A DNA stretch of 64,000 nt from Mycolicibacterium goodii (GCF_022370755.2 NZ_CP092364.2:5084001-5148000), one strand, 5' to 3'. Counted from the first letter of the stretch, positions 35,175 to 44,674 are shown. The notes: generated by a model not told the origin, from the sequence alone. A program made the numbers and translations.

Positions 35175-36494
35175 TCATGAACCTACCGCCGCGCGCGCCT
35201 TTCCGAGCGCAATCGGGAGAGTCGACCAACCGCGCAGCACGCGGGTGTCGCGGCGGACCGCATCGCCGGCCAGCCGGGCATCGGGAAAGCGCTCGAAGAA
35301 CGCCCGCAGGCCCACCTCGCCCTCGGCACGGGCCAGCGCCGCGCCGAGGCAGAAGTGACGCCCGCCCGAGAACGACAGGTGCCGTCCGGCGTTGTCGCGT
35401 TGGATGTCGAAGCGGTGCGGGTCGTCGAACACCTTGGGATCGCGGTTGGCGCCCGCGAGGTGCAACACCACCAACTCGCCACCGCTCACCGCGGTCCCGG
35501 CGACCTCGACGTCGCGGACCGCCGCGCGGGCGGTCATCTGCACCGGCGAATCGAGTCGCAGGATCTCCTCGACCGCGTTGGGCCACACCTCGGGGCGCGC
35601 CGCGAGGGTCTCGAGGTGCTCGGGGTGGTCCAGCAGCATGCGGATGCCGTTGCCGAGGAGGTTCACGGTGGTCTCGAAGCCGGCCGCGAGCACCAGACCG
35701 GCCAACGCCTTGAGTTCCCGGTCGGTCAGCGGCTCTCCGGTCGCGCCGCTCTCGGATGCGGTGATGATCTGGCTCAGCAGATCGTCGCCCGGTTCGCGGC
35801 GCAGCGTGCGCAGGTGCCGGTTGAGCCACGTCTCGAAGCCGATGATGCCTTCGTTGACCTGTTGGTACTGCCTCCAGGACAGGCCGATGTCGAGGCTCGG
35901 TGCGCCCAGTTCTCCGTAGCGCAGGATGTTGGGGCGGTCATGGTCGGGCACGCCGAGGATATCGCCGATCACCGCGACGGGAAGCCGCGCACAGTAGCGC
36001 TCGACGACGTCGACAACTCCCCTGGAATCGGCCTCGAGTCCGTCGAGGAGTTCGTGCGCGGTCCGCTCGACGAGTTCGCGCAGCGTGGCGACCGCGCGGG
36101 TGGTGAACACCGAGGACACCAGTTTGCGCATGCGGGTGTGGTCGGGCGGCTCGATCGACAGCAGCGACGGTGGCTCGATCGGATGCAGCAGGCCCGGGTT
36201 GGTCCGGTCGGCGATCCAGCGCAGCGGTGCGGGCAGGTTGGCGCCGAGTTGGCTGACCCGGAAGTCGTCGGAACGCAGCAGGTCGAACGCGACACCGTGA
36301 TCGAAGGACAGCAACACCACCCGACCGCGGATCACCGGGCCCTGCTTGCGCATCTCGTCGGCGAACGTCGTGGGGTCCGCGCGCACCACGGGGTCTGCGA
36401 TCAACCTGGCCTGCGGATCGCCACGGCGCATACCGAGATTTGCCATGCCCCGAACGAAGCCGTGCAACGCCATCCACCGGAGTCGTTCCCGCAT
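35175..36494 (-). CDS. Cytochrome P450
   Basis: A 439-residue soluble bacterial P450. The I-helix has AAGFETT (270-276), the K-helix E310-x-x-R313, and the haem loop FSGGRHFCLG with Cys382 as the haem ligand. The ATG at 36494 gives a normal-length N-terminus; longer frames run into the neighbouring udgA. It starts 29 bp after udgA on the same strand and is followed without a gap by the mycothiol-type and SnoaL-like genes. No ferredoxin gene adjoins, so redox partners come from elsewhere. CYP family number and substrate not assigned. Confidence 0.88.
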   Translation of the reverse strand: MRERLRWMALHGFVRGMANLGMRRGDPQARLIADPVVRADPTTFADEMRKQGPVIRGRVVLLSFDHGVAFDLLRSDDFRVSQLGANLPAPLRWIADRTNPGLLHPIEPPSLLSIEPPDHTRMRKLVSSVFTTRAVATLRELVERTAHELLDGLEADSRGVVDVVERYCARLPVAVIGDILGVPDHDRPNILRYGELGAPSLDIGLSWRQYQQVNEGIIGFETWLNRHLRTLRREPGDDLLSQIITASESGATGEPLTDRELKALAGLVLAAGFETTVNLLGNGIRMLLDHPEHLETLAARPEVWPNAVEEILRLDSPVQMTARAAVRDVEVAGTAVSGGELVVLHLAGANRDPKVFDDPHRFDIQRDNAGRHLSFSGGRHFCLGAALARAEGEVGLRAFFERFPDARLAGDAVRRDTRVLRGWSTLPIALGKARAAVGS

Positions 36495-36523
36495 GGTCTG
36501 AGCGTACGGACGGCTCGGTGGCC

Positions 36524-37882
36524 CTACAACTGTCGAGCTACGTCGTTGTCCCGGCGTGTGTCGAGACGGCGGCCGAGCGCGTGCACGCGCCAGCCTGCCT
36601 GCCGCCACCGTGCGATGTCGAGGCAGTTCCGGCCGTCCACAACGACTTTGGCGCGGACGGTGCCGGCCAGCGCGGCGGGGTCGAGGTCGACGAACTCGGC
36701 CCACTCGGTGAGCACCAGCACCGCGTCGGCCCGTTCGCATGCCTCGATCACCGACGTCGAATAGGTCAGCGTCGGGAACAGCCGTCGCGAGTTCTCGATC
36801 GCCTTGGGGTCGTATACGTTCACCGTGGCGCCGTTGAGCTGCAGCATGCCCGCGACGTTGAGCGCCGGGGAGTCCCGCACGTCGTCGGATTCGGGTTTGA
36901 ACGCCGCGCCCAGCACCGCGATGTTGGCGCCGAGCAGCGATCCACCGCACGCGCGGGTGGCCAACTCGACCATCGCGGTGCGCCTGCGCATGTTGATGCT
37001 GTCCACCTCCCGCAGGAACGTCAGCGCGTGGTTGGCCCCCAACTCACCGGCGCGGGCCATGAACGCGCGGATGTCCTTGGGCAGGCATCCACCGCCGAAG
37101 CCCAAGCCGGCGTTGAGAAATCGGCGCCCGATGCGCGGGTCGTACCCCAACGCGTCGGCGAGCACCGTGACGTCGGCGTCGGCGGCCTCGCACACCTCCG
37201 AGATCGCGTTGATGAACGAGATCTTGGTTGCCAGAAACGCATTCGCCGAGACCTTGACCAATTCGGCGGTTTGCAGATCGGTGACCAAAAACGGCACCCC
37301 GTCGGCGATCAGCGGTGCGTACAGTTCACGCACGGCCGCCTCCGCGCGTGTCGAGTTCGGCTGCACTCCCAGCACGATGCGGTCCGGATGCAGCGTGTCG
37401 TGCACCGCGAAGCCCTCGCGAAGGAACTCCGGATTCCAGGCGATCTCGACGTCGACGCCGGACGGGGCCAGCAGCGCGGCGCGCTGCGCCAGGTCCGCGG
37501 CCGTCCCGACCGGGACGGTGGACTTGCCGACGATCACCGCCGGCCGTCGCAGTTGTGGGACCAGTGTGTCGATCACCGCATGCACGTGGCGCAGATCGGC
37601 GCCGTACTCGCCCTTCTTCTGCGGGGTCCCGACGCCCAGGAAGTGCACGTCGGCGAACTCGGCGGCCTCGCCGTAATCGGTGGTGAACCGCAACCGTCCC
37701 GCGGAGAGGTTGTCATTCAACACTTTCCGCAGGCCCGGCTCGTAGAACGGGATGTCGCCGGAGGCCAGTTTGGCCACCTTGCCCGGGTCGATGTCGACCC
37801 CGATGACCTCATGGCCGAGTTCGGCCATGCCCGCCGCGTGGGTCGCGCCCAGATAGCCGGTGCCGAACACAGTGCATCGCAT
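36524..37882 (-). CDS. udgA: UDP-glucose 6-dehydrogenase
   Basis: A 452-residue enzyme oxidising UDP-glucose to UDP-glucuronate with two NAD+. The Rossmann start FGTGYLGATHAAGMAELGH is at 6-24, and the catalytic Cys266 is in GFGGGCLPKD. The UDP-binding C-terminal domain ends with a DGRNCLDI segment. Length and gene order (near dcd) agree with UdgA of M. tuberculosis (Rv0322). UDP-glucuronate may feed glycolipid or polysaccharide synthesis. First gene of a possible udgA-P450-MDMPI-SnoaL run. Confidence 0.93.
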   Translation of the reverse strand: MRCTVFGTGYLGATHAAGMAELGHEVIGVDIDPGKVAKLASGDIPFYEPGLRKVLNDNLSAGRLRFTTDYGEAAEFADVHFLGVGTPQKKGEYGADLRHVHAVIDTLVPQLRRPAVIVGKSTVPVGTAADLAQRAALLAPSGVDVEIAWNPEFLREGFAVHDTLHPDRIVLGVQPNSTRAEAAVRELYAPLIADGVPFLVTDLQTAELVKVSANAFLATKISFINAISEVCEAADADVTVLADALGYDPRIGRRFLNAGLGFGGGCLPKDIRAFMARAGELGANHALTFLREVDSINMRRRTAMVELATRACGGSLLGANIAVLGAAFKPESDDVRDSPALNVAGMLQLNGATVNVYDPKAIENSRRLFPTLTYSTSVIEACERADAVLVLTEWAEFVDLDPAALAGTVRAKVVVDGRNCLDIARWRQAGWRVHALGRRLDTRRDNDVARQL

Positions 37883-37963
37883 ACTGCCTCTATAGGCAGC
37901 GCCGATGAGCTAACCGCTACGCGACATCAAGCGGCAGACCAACGCCGGGTGAGGAGTTGGTGG

Positions 37964-39658
37964 CTAGTGCCGACCGCCGCCGAACGGGAACGGCCAGATA
38001 CCGCCGCCGTTGCCGCCCGAGCCGCCGCCGTTGTGACCACCGGAACCGCCCGAGCCGCCGGGATTCCAGCCGCCGTTACCGGACCCTCCCCGGTCGGAGC
38101 CGCCCGAGGATCCACGCCCCGGGTTCCAGTCGCCGTCACCACCGCCACGGCGACCGCGGCCTGGGCCGTCATCCGAGTCGTCACCGGGGTTCCAGCCACC
38201 GGAGCCGGGCCACTGCGGCTGCGGTGCCTGCTTCGGCGGATCCCACGGCGGGTTCCACGGGTTCTGCTGCGGCGGGCGCTGCGGTTCCCACGGTGGCCGG
38301 AAGATCGACGGAACGCGCGGCAGCACCACAACCGGCGGGACGTATCCCGGCGGCTGGTAGATCGGTGCCGGCGCGGGAAGCACCGGCGCGGGTGCCACCG
38401 GGGCCGGAGCCGGCGGGGGCGCCTCGGGTGCCGGTGGCGGTGCCGCGGGAGCCGGTGCCGGTGCCTGCGGTTGTTCCACATACACCGTGCGCGGCGGGGC
38501 CTGCGGCTGCGGGGCCTCCTGCACCACGGGGACCGGGGCCTTGATGGTCTCGGGTGGCGGGGCCGGCGGCGGAGCTTCCTGCACCGGCTTCGCCTCGGGA
38601 GCAGGGGCAGGCGCGGGAGCCTTGGCGGCCGGTGCGCTCGGTACGACGGCGCCCTGTGCGGGAGCGGGACGCTGGTCGACCGTGGGGCGGATGCTCACCG
38701 CGAGCGAGATGACGAGTGCCACGACGCCGATGACGAACACCGAGGTCAGCGCGCTGCCGACCAGGAGGAACGGTTTCCGCTCCTCGTCGGCGGCGGCCTC
38801 GTTGAACAGCGCGGGGTCGAGGTCGTCCACCTCGCTCGCGACGCCGCCCCCGACCAGGCTGCCGAGATCCGAGCGGGCCGGCGCGAGCTGCGTGTCCAGA
38901 CCCGCCAGTGCGTAGGCGCTGCCCGCGGTCGGGCCGTCAGGGTCCTGTGAGTACGCCAAACCGACGGTGGACGCTTCGAAGGCCGGCGCGTGCGCCGACG
39001 CCAGGGCGGCACCGCGGGCCAGCGCCAGCTCCGGTTCCTCGGGAGCGTTGACGGGCATCGACACGAGGTGCTGCAGGTGCTCCTTGACGGAGCTGACGTC
39101 GACACCCGAACCCACGATGAACATGCCGTCGGGCGGGGTCTCCTGCGCGGCGACCGCTGCGGCCATGTCGGTGAGGACAGCCATCGCGTCGGTGCTGTGC
39201 AGCGAGCTGCCGAGCACCTTGACCACCGAGCCGTCCTCGGTCTGCACCACCGACAGCGTGGCGGCGTCGCGATCGATGAACAGCAGTGCGGTGGTGTCGT
39301 ATCCGACGGCACGGCCGACGGCCTGCGCCAGCGCCGCGGCGGCGTGGCCTTCCGAGACCATCATGACGTCGTCGATGCCGTGCGCGGTGAGTGAGTCGCG
39401 CAGCGCGGACGCGTCGGAATGATCACTCCACGTGACACCGATCGACTTGAGATGATGCCCGCCCGATTCGGCGCTCTCTTGTGTTCCGAGGATTGCCGCG
39501 ACGACCTGATCGGCCGCGCTCATCGTTGCCACGTCGTCGGTGGCGGTGACGTCGAAGACGTCGTGATCGACGGTGACCCCGTCGGCGTTCTCCCCCTCGA
39601 CCAGCACCATGCGGACCGTCGTGGGTGTCATCGACACACCCAGTACGATGTCCACCAT
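37964..39658 (-). CDS. DUF7159-type actin-fold-like membrane protein with Pro/Gly-rich tail
   Basis: A 564-residue protein. Residues 1-220 look like a divergent actin/Hsp70-type fold: IVLGVSMTPTTVRMVLVEG (4-22), DTTALLFIDRDAATLSVV (121-138), FIVGSGVDVSSVKEHL (180-195). LAYS at 234-237 parallels LAWS in the Hsp70-like proteins. A helix (about 298-323) precedes a Pro/Ala-rich then Gly/Asn/Trp-rich tail ending in WPFPFGGGRH. ATG 39658 is chosen for its GGAGGG ribosome site; the frame continues 22 codons upstream. Exported-tail topology is inferred. Function unknown. Confidence 0.72.
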   Translation of the reverse strand: MVDIVLGVSMTPTTVRMVLVEGENADGVTVDHDVFDVTATDDVATMSAADQVVAAILGTQESAESGGHHLKSIGVTWSDHSDASALRDSLTAHGIDDVMMVSEGHAAAALAQAVGRAVGYDTTALLFIDRDAATLSVVQTEDGSVVKVLGSSLHSTDAMAVLTDMAAAVAAQETPPDGMFIVGSGVDVSSVKEHLQHLVSMPVNAPEEPELALARGAALASAHAPAFEASTVGLAYSQDPDGPTAGSAYALAGLDTQLAPARSDLGSLVGGGVASEVDDLDPALFNEAAADEERKPFLLVGSALTSVFVIGVVALVISLAVSIRPTVDQRPAPAQGAVVPSAPAAKAPAPAPAPEAKPVQEAPPPAPPPETIKAPVPVVQEAPQPQAPPRTVYVEQPQAPAPAPAAPPPAPEAPPPAPAPVAPAPVLPAPAPIYQPPGYVPPVVVLPRVPSIFRPPWEPQRPPQQNPWNPPWDPPKQAPQPQWPGSGGWNPGDDSDDGPGRGRRGGGDGDWNPGRGSSGGSDRGGSGNGGWNPGGSGGSGGHNGGGSGGNGGGIWPFPFGGGRH

Positions 39659-39947
39659 GCCCTCCAAAGTGTTTGCTACACTGCCTAAGTCGCCAATTTG
39701 CGAGCCGTCTGCACAAGCCGACAACTAGAACCTTCATCGACACAGCCGGCGCATTCGTTACATCCGAACGCGTTAGCTGACGCGCTGCAGTCCCGGTCGG
39801 TTCCCCACGGCTTCGCACACCGACGTCGGTACCTTTCGACCCTACTCGGCTATACGACGCCCAGCGCAGAACAGTTCATCCCTGTTGACGGATATCCCAC
39901 ATCCACCGGTCACTTCCGTCACGCCGTTCACACGGCACACGCACCCT

Positions 39948-40517
39948 TCAGGACTTGATGAAGTTGAGGTGCGAGCGCGAGGGCGTCGGCCCGCGCTGCC
40001 CCTGATATTTCGACCCCACCGCGGCGCTGCCGTACGGATTCTCGGCCGGGCTGGTCAGCCGCAGCAGGCACAGCTGCCCGATCTTCATGCCCGGCCACAA
40101 CGTGATGGGCAGGTTCGCGACGTTCGACAGCTCCAGGGTGATGTGCCCGGAGAACCCCGGATCGACGAAACCCGCGGTCGAGTGCGTCAACAGCCCCAGC
40201 CGGCCCAGTGACGACTTGCCCTCCAACCGGCCCGCCAGATCGTCGGGCAGCGTGCACAGCTCCAGCGTCGAGCCCAGCACGAACTCACCCGGGTGCAGAA
40301 CGAACGGCTCGCCCTCGGCGGGTTCGACCAGCGTGGTCAGCTCGTCCTGCTGCATCGCGGGGTCGATGTGGGTGTACCGGGTGTTGTTGAAGACACGGAA
40401 CATGCGGTCGAGCCGCACGTCGATGCTCGACGGCTGCACCAGGGCATCCTCGAACGGCTCGAGGGCCAGGCGTTTCGCGGCGATCTCGGCCCGGATATCA
40501 CGATCGGAAAGCAGCAC
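39948..40517 (-). CDS. dcd: dCTP deaminase (bifunctional dCTP deaminase/dUTPase type)
   Basis: A 189-residue trimeric enzyme of pyrimidine nucleotide synthesis; the mycobacterial form turns dCTP into dUMP directly. Motifs: [12 protein letters not shown] start, [34 protein letters not shown] with the catalytic Glu in RLEGKSS, and the C-terminal [11 protein letters not shown] lid. Full length. It stands divergent to the tRNA-Gly gene and in the order dcd then udgA known from M. tuberculosis. Confidence 0.95.
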   Translation of the reverse strand: MLLSDRDIRAEIAAKRLALEPFEDALVQPSSIDVRLDRMFRVFNNTRYTHIDPAMQQDELTTLVEPAEGEPFVLHPGEFVLGSTLELCTLPDDLAGRLEGKSSLGRLGLLTHSTAGFVDPGFSGHITLELSNVANLPITLWPGMKIGQLCLLRLTSPAENPYGSAAVGSKYQGQRGPTPSRSHLNFIKS

Positions 40518-40623
40518 CCGACGAGACTATCGGTCACCGTCCGCACAGGAGCCCCCATCCGGCGTCGGGACCCACCGCGCTACCGGTGACGCCGACCGAG
40601 TTGCTATCCTTCGTCCGCACCTT

Positions 40624-40697
40624 GCCGGTGTAGTTCAATGGCAGAACATCAGCTTCCCAAGCTGAATACGCGGGTTCGATTCCCGTCACCGGCTCCA
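40624..40697 (+). tRNA. tRNA-Gly (anticodon CCC)
   Basis: Complete cloverleaf: acceptor GCCGGTG/CACCGGC, D stem GTTC/GAAC, anticodon stem TCAGC/GCTGA with loop TTCCCAA (anticodon CCC, 40656-40658), T arm with TTCGATT, discriminator T and encoded CCA (40695-40697). CCC reads GGG glycine codons, common in this GC-rich genome. Confidence 0.95.
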
Positions 40698-40701
40698 CGT
40701 T

Positions 40702-41244
40702 TCACTCGAACGCAGGCGCCACGAAGCGTTCGACCAAGGCCGCTTCGGCCGCAGGATCCCCGATCGGCCAGACGGCCAGGGACATCACGACGCGCACGAT
40801 CCACTGGGCGGCCTGTGGGTCGTCGGTGACGCCGGTGAGTTCGGCCGCCAGGTCCGCCAGCACCGGCGAGGCGGGAAGCTCGCTCAGATCGCGGCCCGCC
40901 CCGAGGCCGGCCATCATCTGCCGTAGCGGGTCGGACCGGATGTGCTCCAGCGCGACGGTGACGGCCTGGACCACGCGCTCGCGACCGCTGAGATGGTCGA
41001 CGGCCTGACGCACCGAATCGACGATGCCCGCCGCGAGGCGCAGCAGCACGGCGTCGCGGATCTGCGCCTTGCCTCCCGCATAGCGGTAGATCGTGGCCCG
41101 CGAGCAGTGCACGCGCGCCGTCAGCGTCTCGATGTCGAGAGCGTCCAGGCCGTCGCGCAGGACGAGTTCGGTGGCCGCGGCGTAGATGCGCTCGGCGGCC
41201 GCCGTGCTGCGCTCACCGCCGAGCAGCCAGTCGTCCCGGGCCAC
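40702..41244 (-). CDS. TetR-family transcriptional regulator
   Basis: A 180-residue TetR-type repressor. The N-terminal HTH spans about residues 13-60 (AAERIYAAATELVLRDGLDA, then VHCSRATIYRYAGGKAQIRDA); the C-terminal domain is a divergent ligand-binding bundle. Start at GTG 41244 is supported by a perfect AAGGAGG site. Divergent from the P450 gene at 41429 and probably controls it and itself through the repeats at 41276-41346. Effector unknown. Confidence 0.88.
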   Translation of the reverse strand: MARDDWLLGGERSTAAAERIYAAATELVLRDGLDALDIETLTARVHCSRATIYRYAGGKAQIRDAVLLRLAAGIVDSVRQAVDHLSGRERVVQAVTVALEHIRSDPLRQMMAGLGAGRDLSELPASPVLADLAAELTGVTDDPQAAQWIVRVVMSLAVWPIGDPAAEAALVERFVAPAFE

Positions 41245-41275
41245 GAGACCTCCTTCATACGGAACTACCGCATCA

Positions 41276-41346
41276 TCTCAACACTGAGACAAAGTCGGCA
41301 TGATTTCTCACCATCGCCGCAGGTGCGGCACCCGAGGTGAGACAAC
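41276..41346. promoter_or_regulatory. Candidate TetR operators between regulator and P450
   Basis: TCTCA-ACAC-TGAGA dyad at 41276-41289. TCTCACC (41306-41312) and GGTGAGA (41336-41342) form a wider inverted pair. TGAGACAA followed by a GTCGG-ATG-like stretch occurs twice (from 41285 and from 41338). All lie in the 184-bp divergent gap, so they are good candidates for the adjacent TetR protein. Confidence 0.5.
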
Positions 41347-41428
41347 GGTCGGACATGCGGCAACAGCCGGGTTTCGACTTCTCCGGCACCCGTTGACGCG
41401 CACCGGTCCGGCCGCCACGTTTGGACGC

Positions 41429-42649
41429 ATGACGGCAGGTGTTGGGCGGCTCGCTATCCAGTTGTTCCGTCCGGAGTGCATCCAGGACCCGTATCCCCTT
41501 TATCGACAAATGCTCGACACGGCGCCGGTCCATCCGATCGCCGATTCCGGCTTCTACGCGGTGTGCGGCTGGGACGCGGTCAACGACGCCGTCGCGCGGC
41601 CCGAGGATTTCAGCTCGAACCTGACCGCCACCATGACGTATCAGCCCGACGGCACCGTGGGCGCGTTCGAGATGGAGGGCCTGGGCGGCAAGAGTCACGT
41701 TCTGGCCACCGCCGACGAACCCGCACACAGCGCGCATCGCAAGGCGCTGTTGCCCCAGTTGGCGGCCAAACGTGTCCGGGCCTTCGAACCGTTCATCGCC
41801 GCGACGACAACCGCTCTCTGGCGCAACAACCTTCGCGACGGCCGGATCGAGTGGATGAGCGCGGTCGCCAACCGGCTACCGATGATGATCGTCGGACGCA
41901 TCATCGGCGTCCCCGACGCCGACGTCGACAAGCTGGTGCGGTGGGGCTGTTCGGCCACCCAAGTGGTCGAGGGCCTGGTCAGCCAGGACCAACTCGCACA
42001 GGCAGGCGTGGCCGTGATGGAACTCGCCGGCTACATCGCCGACCAGTTCCGGCACGCGGCGAAGGACCCGCACGACAACCTGCTGGGCGACCTGGCGGCC
42101 GCATGCGCGACTGGCGAGATGGAGGAGCTCACCGCACAGGCCATGATGATCATCCTGTTCAGCGCGGGTGGCGAATCGACGGCATCCCTGATCGGTTCTG
42201 CCGCTTGGATCTTGGCGAGCCGTCCGGACATCCAGGAACAGGTGCGTGCGCAACCCGAACTGCTCGGCGCGTTTCTCGAAGAGGTACTGCGGTACGAGCC
42301 GCCGTTCCGTGGCCACTACCGCCACGTCGTCCGCGACACCACACTGGGCGGTGTCGACCTCCCGGCGGGGTCGCGTCTGCTGCTGTTGTGGGGCGCGGCG
42401 AACCGTGACCCGTCGCATTTCGATGATCCCGACGAGTTCCGCGTGGACCGGTCCGGCGTGAAAGGTCATCTGAGTTTCGGCAAGGGCGCGCACTTCTGTG
42501 TCGGGGCGGCCCTCGCGCGGCTGGAAGCCCTGGTGGTGCTGCGTCACCTGCTGCACAGCACCGGGCACATCGCGGCAGGCGACACCGGTCCGTGGTTGCC
42601 GAGCCTGCTGGTGCGCCGGCTCGCGCATCTCGAACTGATCACGGCATAG
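41429..42649 (+). CDS. Cytochrome P450
   Basis: A 406-residue bacterial P450: I-helix AGGEST (246-251), E285-x-x-R288, and haem loop FGKGAHFCVGAAL with Cys357. Asp/Pro/Tyr-rich start (CIQDPYPLYRQM) is typical. ATG 41429 is used because the conserved N-terminus begins just after; the frame is open upstream through the operator region. Divergent from the TetR gene that probably controls it. Not closely similar to the P450 at 35175. Substrate unknown; redox partners are not encoded nearby. Confidence 0.88.
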   Translation: MTAGVGRLAIQLFRPECIQDPYPLYRQMLDTAPVHPIADSGFYAVCGWDAVNDAVARPEDFSSNLTATMTYQPDGTVGAFEMEGLGGKSHVLATADEPAHSAHRKALLPQLAAKRVRAFEPFIAATTTALWRNNLRDGRIEWMSAVANRLPMMIVGRIIGVPDADVDKLVRWGCSATQVVEGLVSQDQLAQAGVAVMELAGYIADQFRHAAKDPHDNLLGDLAAACATGEMEELTAQAMMIILFSAGGESTASLIGSAAWILASRPDIQEQVRAQPELLGAFLEEVLRYEPPFRGHYRHVVRDTTLGGVDLPAGSRLLLLWGAANRDPSHFDDPDEFRVDRSGVKGHLSFGKGAHFCVGAALARLEALVVLRHLLHSTGHIAAGDTGPWLPSLLVRRLAHLELITA

Positions 42650-42841
42650 CGCCCTGTCGCCGCCCCAAGTATCCGCACCAATCTGAGCTCCGCCTTGGCG
42701 AACGACGTCTTCTCGCGGGTCGTGCTCAAACCGTGACGATTACTTGACCGAATTGCTTGTGCACGAGAGGTTTCGATCGGCCCCCGCGCCCCTACGATCC
42801 TTATTGACAAAGTTGTAATTTTCGAGGGAAATCGGAAGCCA

Positions 42842-43849
42842 ATGCGCGTGGTCTTATGGGGTGCACTCGCGGTAGTCGGGGTCTCTGCCGGTGTCGGCCT
42901 GGCACCGGTGGACGTCGACCTGGTGGCCGCGAACCAGTCGTACCGCGCCGCCATCGCGTCGGTCGCACCGGCGCAGAATGCGGTCGTCGGCATCGGGCAT
43001 CCCATCGTGGTGACCTTCAATACACCGGTCACCGACCGGCGCGTGGCCGAACGGGCCATCGGCGTCAAGACCCATCCCGAGATGACGGGCACCTTCGAGT
43101 GGGTCGAAGACAATGTCGTGCAATGGGTTCCGGACGACTACTGGCCGGCCCACAGCACCGTTGCCCTCTCGGTGGGCAACATTCCCCTGCAGTTCAAGAC
43201 CGGTCCCGCCGTCATCAGTGTCGCCGACATCTCCGATCACACGTTCGTGGTGACCATCGACGGTGTGGCTGCCGGACCGCCCGAGCAGGCGCCCGAGCCC
43301 CCACCGGAGCAGGCACCCGAACCCAACCCGGAGGTGCCGGTACGCGTGACGCTGGCGAACGATCCTCGCATGCCCGAGGTGATGGTGCGCCTTCCCGCGA
43401 AGGACGCCGCACCGCAACCACCGGAAAAACAAGAACCACTTGCGATTCCGGGCATGACGCCGACGCCGGACATTCCGCCCGGCCCCCCGTTGCCGTCGCC
43501 GCACCACCGGTTGCACTGGGGCAAACCCGGTGTCCTGCCGGCCACGATGGGCAGACCCGAGTATCCGACCCCGGTCGGCAAGTACACCGTGCTGGCGAAA
43601 GAGGGTTCGGTGACGATGGATTCGAGTAGCGTGGGGATCCCGGTCGACGCTCCGGACGGCTACCTGATCGACGTCGACCACGCGGTTCGCTTCACGCGCC
43701 GTGGACTTTTCGTCCACCCGGCGCCGTGGGCGGAGAACTCGATCGGTTATCAGAACGTGAGCCACGGCTGCATCGGACTGAGCCCCACGGACGCGGAGTG
43801 GTACTTCAACGCGGTCAACGTCGGCGACCCGATCATCGTCCAGGAGTAA
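42842..43849 (+). CDS. L,D-transpeptidase (YkuD family)
   Basis: A 335-residue exported peptidoglycan cross-linking enzyme making 3-3 links. The N-terminal hydrophobic segment (VVLWGALAVVGVSAGVGLAP) is a signal peptide or anchor. Residues about 40-125 form an Ig-like domain (PIVVTFNTPVTDRRVAERAI). A Pro/Glu-rich linker precedes the YkuD domain, with the catalytic motif SHGCIGL and Cys310, after FVHPAPW. No lipobox. It stands alone between noncoding stretches. Carbapenem sensitivity is a property of the family, not shown here. Confidence 0.88.
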   Translation: MRVVLWGALAVVGVSAGVGLAPVDVDLVAANQSYRAAIASVAPAQNAVVGIGHPIVVTFNTPVTDRRVAERAIGVKTHPEMTGTFEWVEDNVVQWVPDDYWPAHSTVALSVGNIPLQFKTGPAVISVADISDHTFVVTIDGVAAGPPEQAPEPPPEQAPEPNPEVPVRVTLANDPRMPEVMVRLPAKDAAPQPPEKQEPLAIPGMTPTPDIPPGPPLPSPHHRLHWGKPGVLPATMGRPEYPTPVGKYTVLAKEGSVTMDSSSVGIPVDAPDGYLIDVDHAVRFTRRGLFVHPAPWAENSIGYQNVSHGCIGLSPTDAEWYFNAVNVGDPIIVQE

Positions 43850-44169
43850 CGCCGCCGTGTACCACCACCTCCGCACGAAGCGGATTGATCCCTTGCACCA
43901 AAACGCCTTTCATGAGACCGGGCCCGGTGGGCCAGATCGGACGGCGCGGCTCATGGCGCGCCGCAGTACGGTTGCCGCGCGCTACACCCGTTGCTGCGCA
44001 ACGCCTGACGTCACCGTTCGGACACGATCCGGTGCGGCGCGTGTCGCGTTGCACAACGGCTGCCGACAATTAACGCAGTCGATGAAACCCGACTTCAGCG
44101 GTGTTGAGGGGTTTTGCTGCCCAACACCATCGCTGATTTGTTCGAGCACGAATGAAGGAGTCAACGTCC
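43850..44169. other. 320-bp noncoding region
   Basis: No credible gene. It contains ACCGGGCCCGGT (43918-43929) and a CGGCGCG/CGCGCCG stem (43942-43948 with 43957-43963), which may end transcription of the L,D-transpeptidase gene, plus the ribosome site GAAGGAG at about 44153-44159 for the next gene. Confidence 0.6.
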
Positions 44170-44661
44170 ATGGCGATCTTTGATCGATTCAACTGCGGGG
44201 TGGTTGCTGCGGGGGCTGCGTTGTGTGGGGTCGCTCTGGTCTTGAGCCCAGTCGCGTCGGCCGTCACACCACGCGTCACCGGCGGCTATGAGTGTCTCAA
44301 CCAGCAAGCAGGCACGGCAGACGGTGCCGCATGTGCGCCTGCCGCCCCGCTCAACGAGATGGCCGGTGTGCCCTTGGCCGCACCCGGGCCGGTCGTGCCA
44401 CCACTGGCACCACCCGTGCCGCCGGTCCCGGTCGTCCCGCCGCCTCTGGTCCCGCCGCTGGCTCCCCCGGTTCCGCCCGTGGTCCCGCCGGCCGGCGTGC
44501 CTCCGGTTGCGGCCGCCCCGATCGCCGCTGCCGCCGGACCGGCCGCCGGTGCCCCGCTGCTCGAGATGTCCGGGCTCGGCGGCAAGGGACAGCCGACCGG
44601 TCCCGCCCCTGCCGGCGCGCCGACGCCCGGCCAGCCCGCGCTGCCCGGACCGCAGCACTGA
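44170..44661 (+). CDS. Exported Pro/Val/Ala-rich protein
   Basis: A 163-residue protein with a signal peptide (AIFDRFNCGVVAAGAALCG to about residue 35, cleavage near ASA-VTP). A short region follows with two cysteines (YECLNQQAGTADGAACAPA), then long Pro/Val/Ala stretches (PPVPPVPVVPPPLVPPLAPP) and a PGQPALPGPQH end. No enzymatic domain. Start at 44170, about 10 bases after the AAGGAG site; an earlier ATG at 44152 would overlap that site. Resembles mycobacterial secreted proline-rich antigens in style only. A terminator hairpin follows. Confidence 0.68.
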   Translation: MAIFDRFNCGVVAAGAALCGVALVLSPVASAVTPRVTGGYECLNQQAGTADGAACAPAAPLNEMAGVPLAAPGPVVPPLAPPVPPVPVVPPPLVPPLAPPVPPVVPPAGVPPVAAAPIAAAAGPAAGAPLLEMSGLGGKGQPTGPAPAGAPTPGQPALPGPQH

Positions 44662-44674
44662 CCCGGCTCTGACG

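Noticed and set aside
40624-40697. tRNA-Gly gene as an integration (att) site for a mobile element
   Set aside because: No second copy of the tRNA 3' end, integrase or phage gene was seen within the window.
42803-42830. TTGACA at about 42804 as the L,D-transpeptidase promoter
   Set aside because: No acceptable -10 at 16-18 bp, and the site lies too close to the ATG at 42842.
43942-43963. GC stem as an intrinsic terminator
   Set aside because: Seven base pairs, eight-base loop, no T-run, over 90 bp past the L,D-transpeptidase stop. Kept only as a remark.
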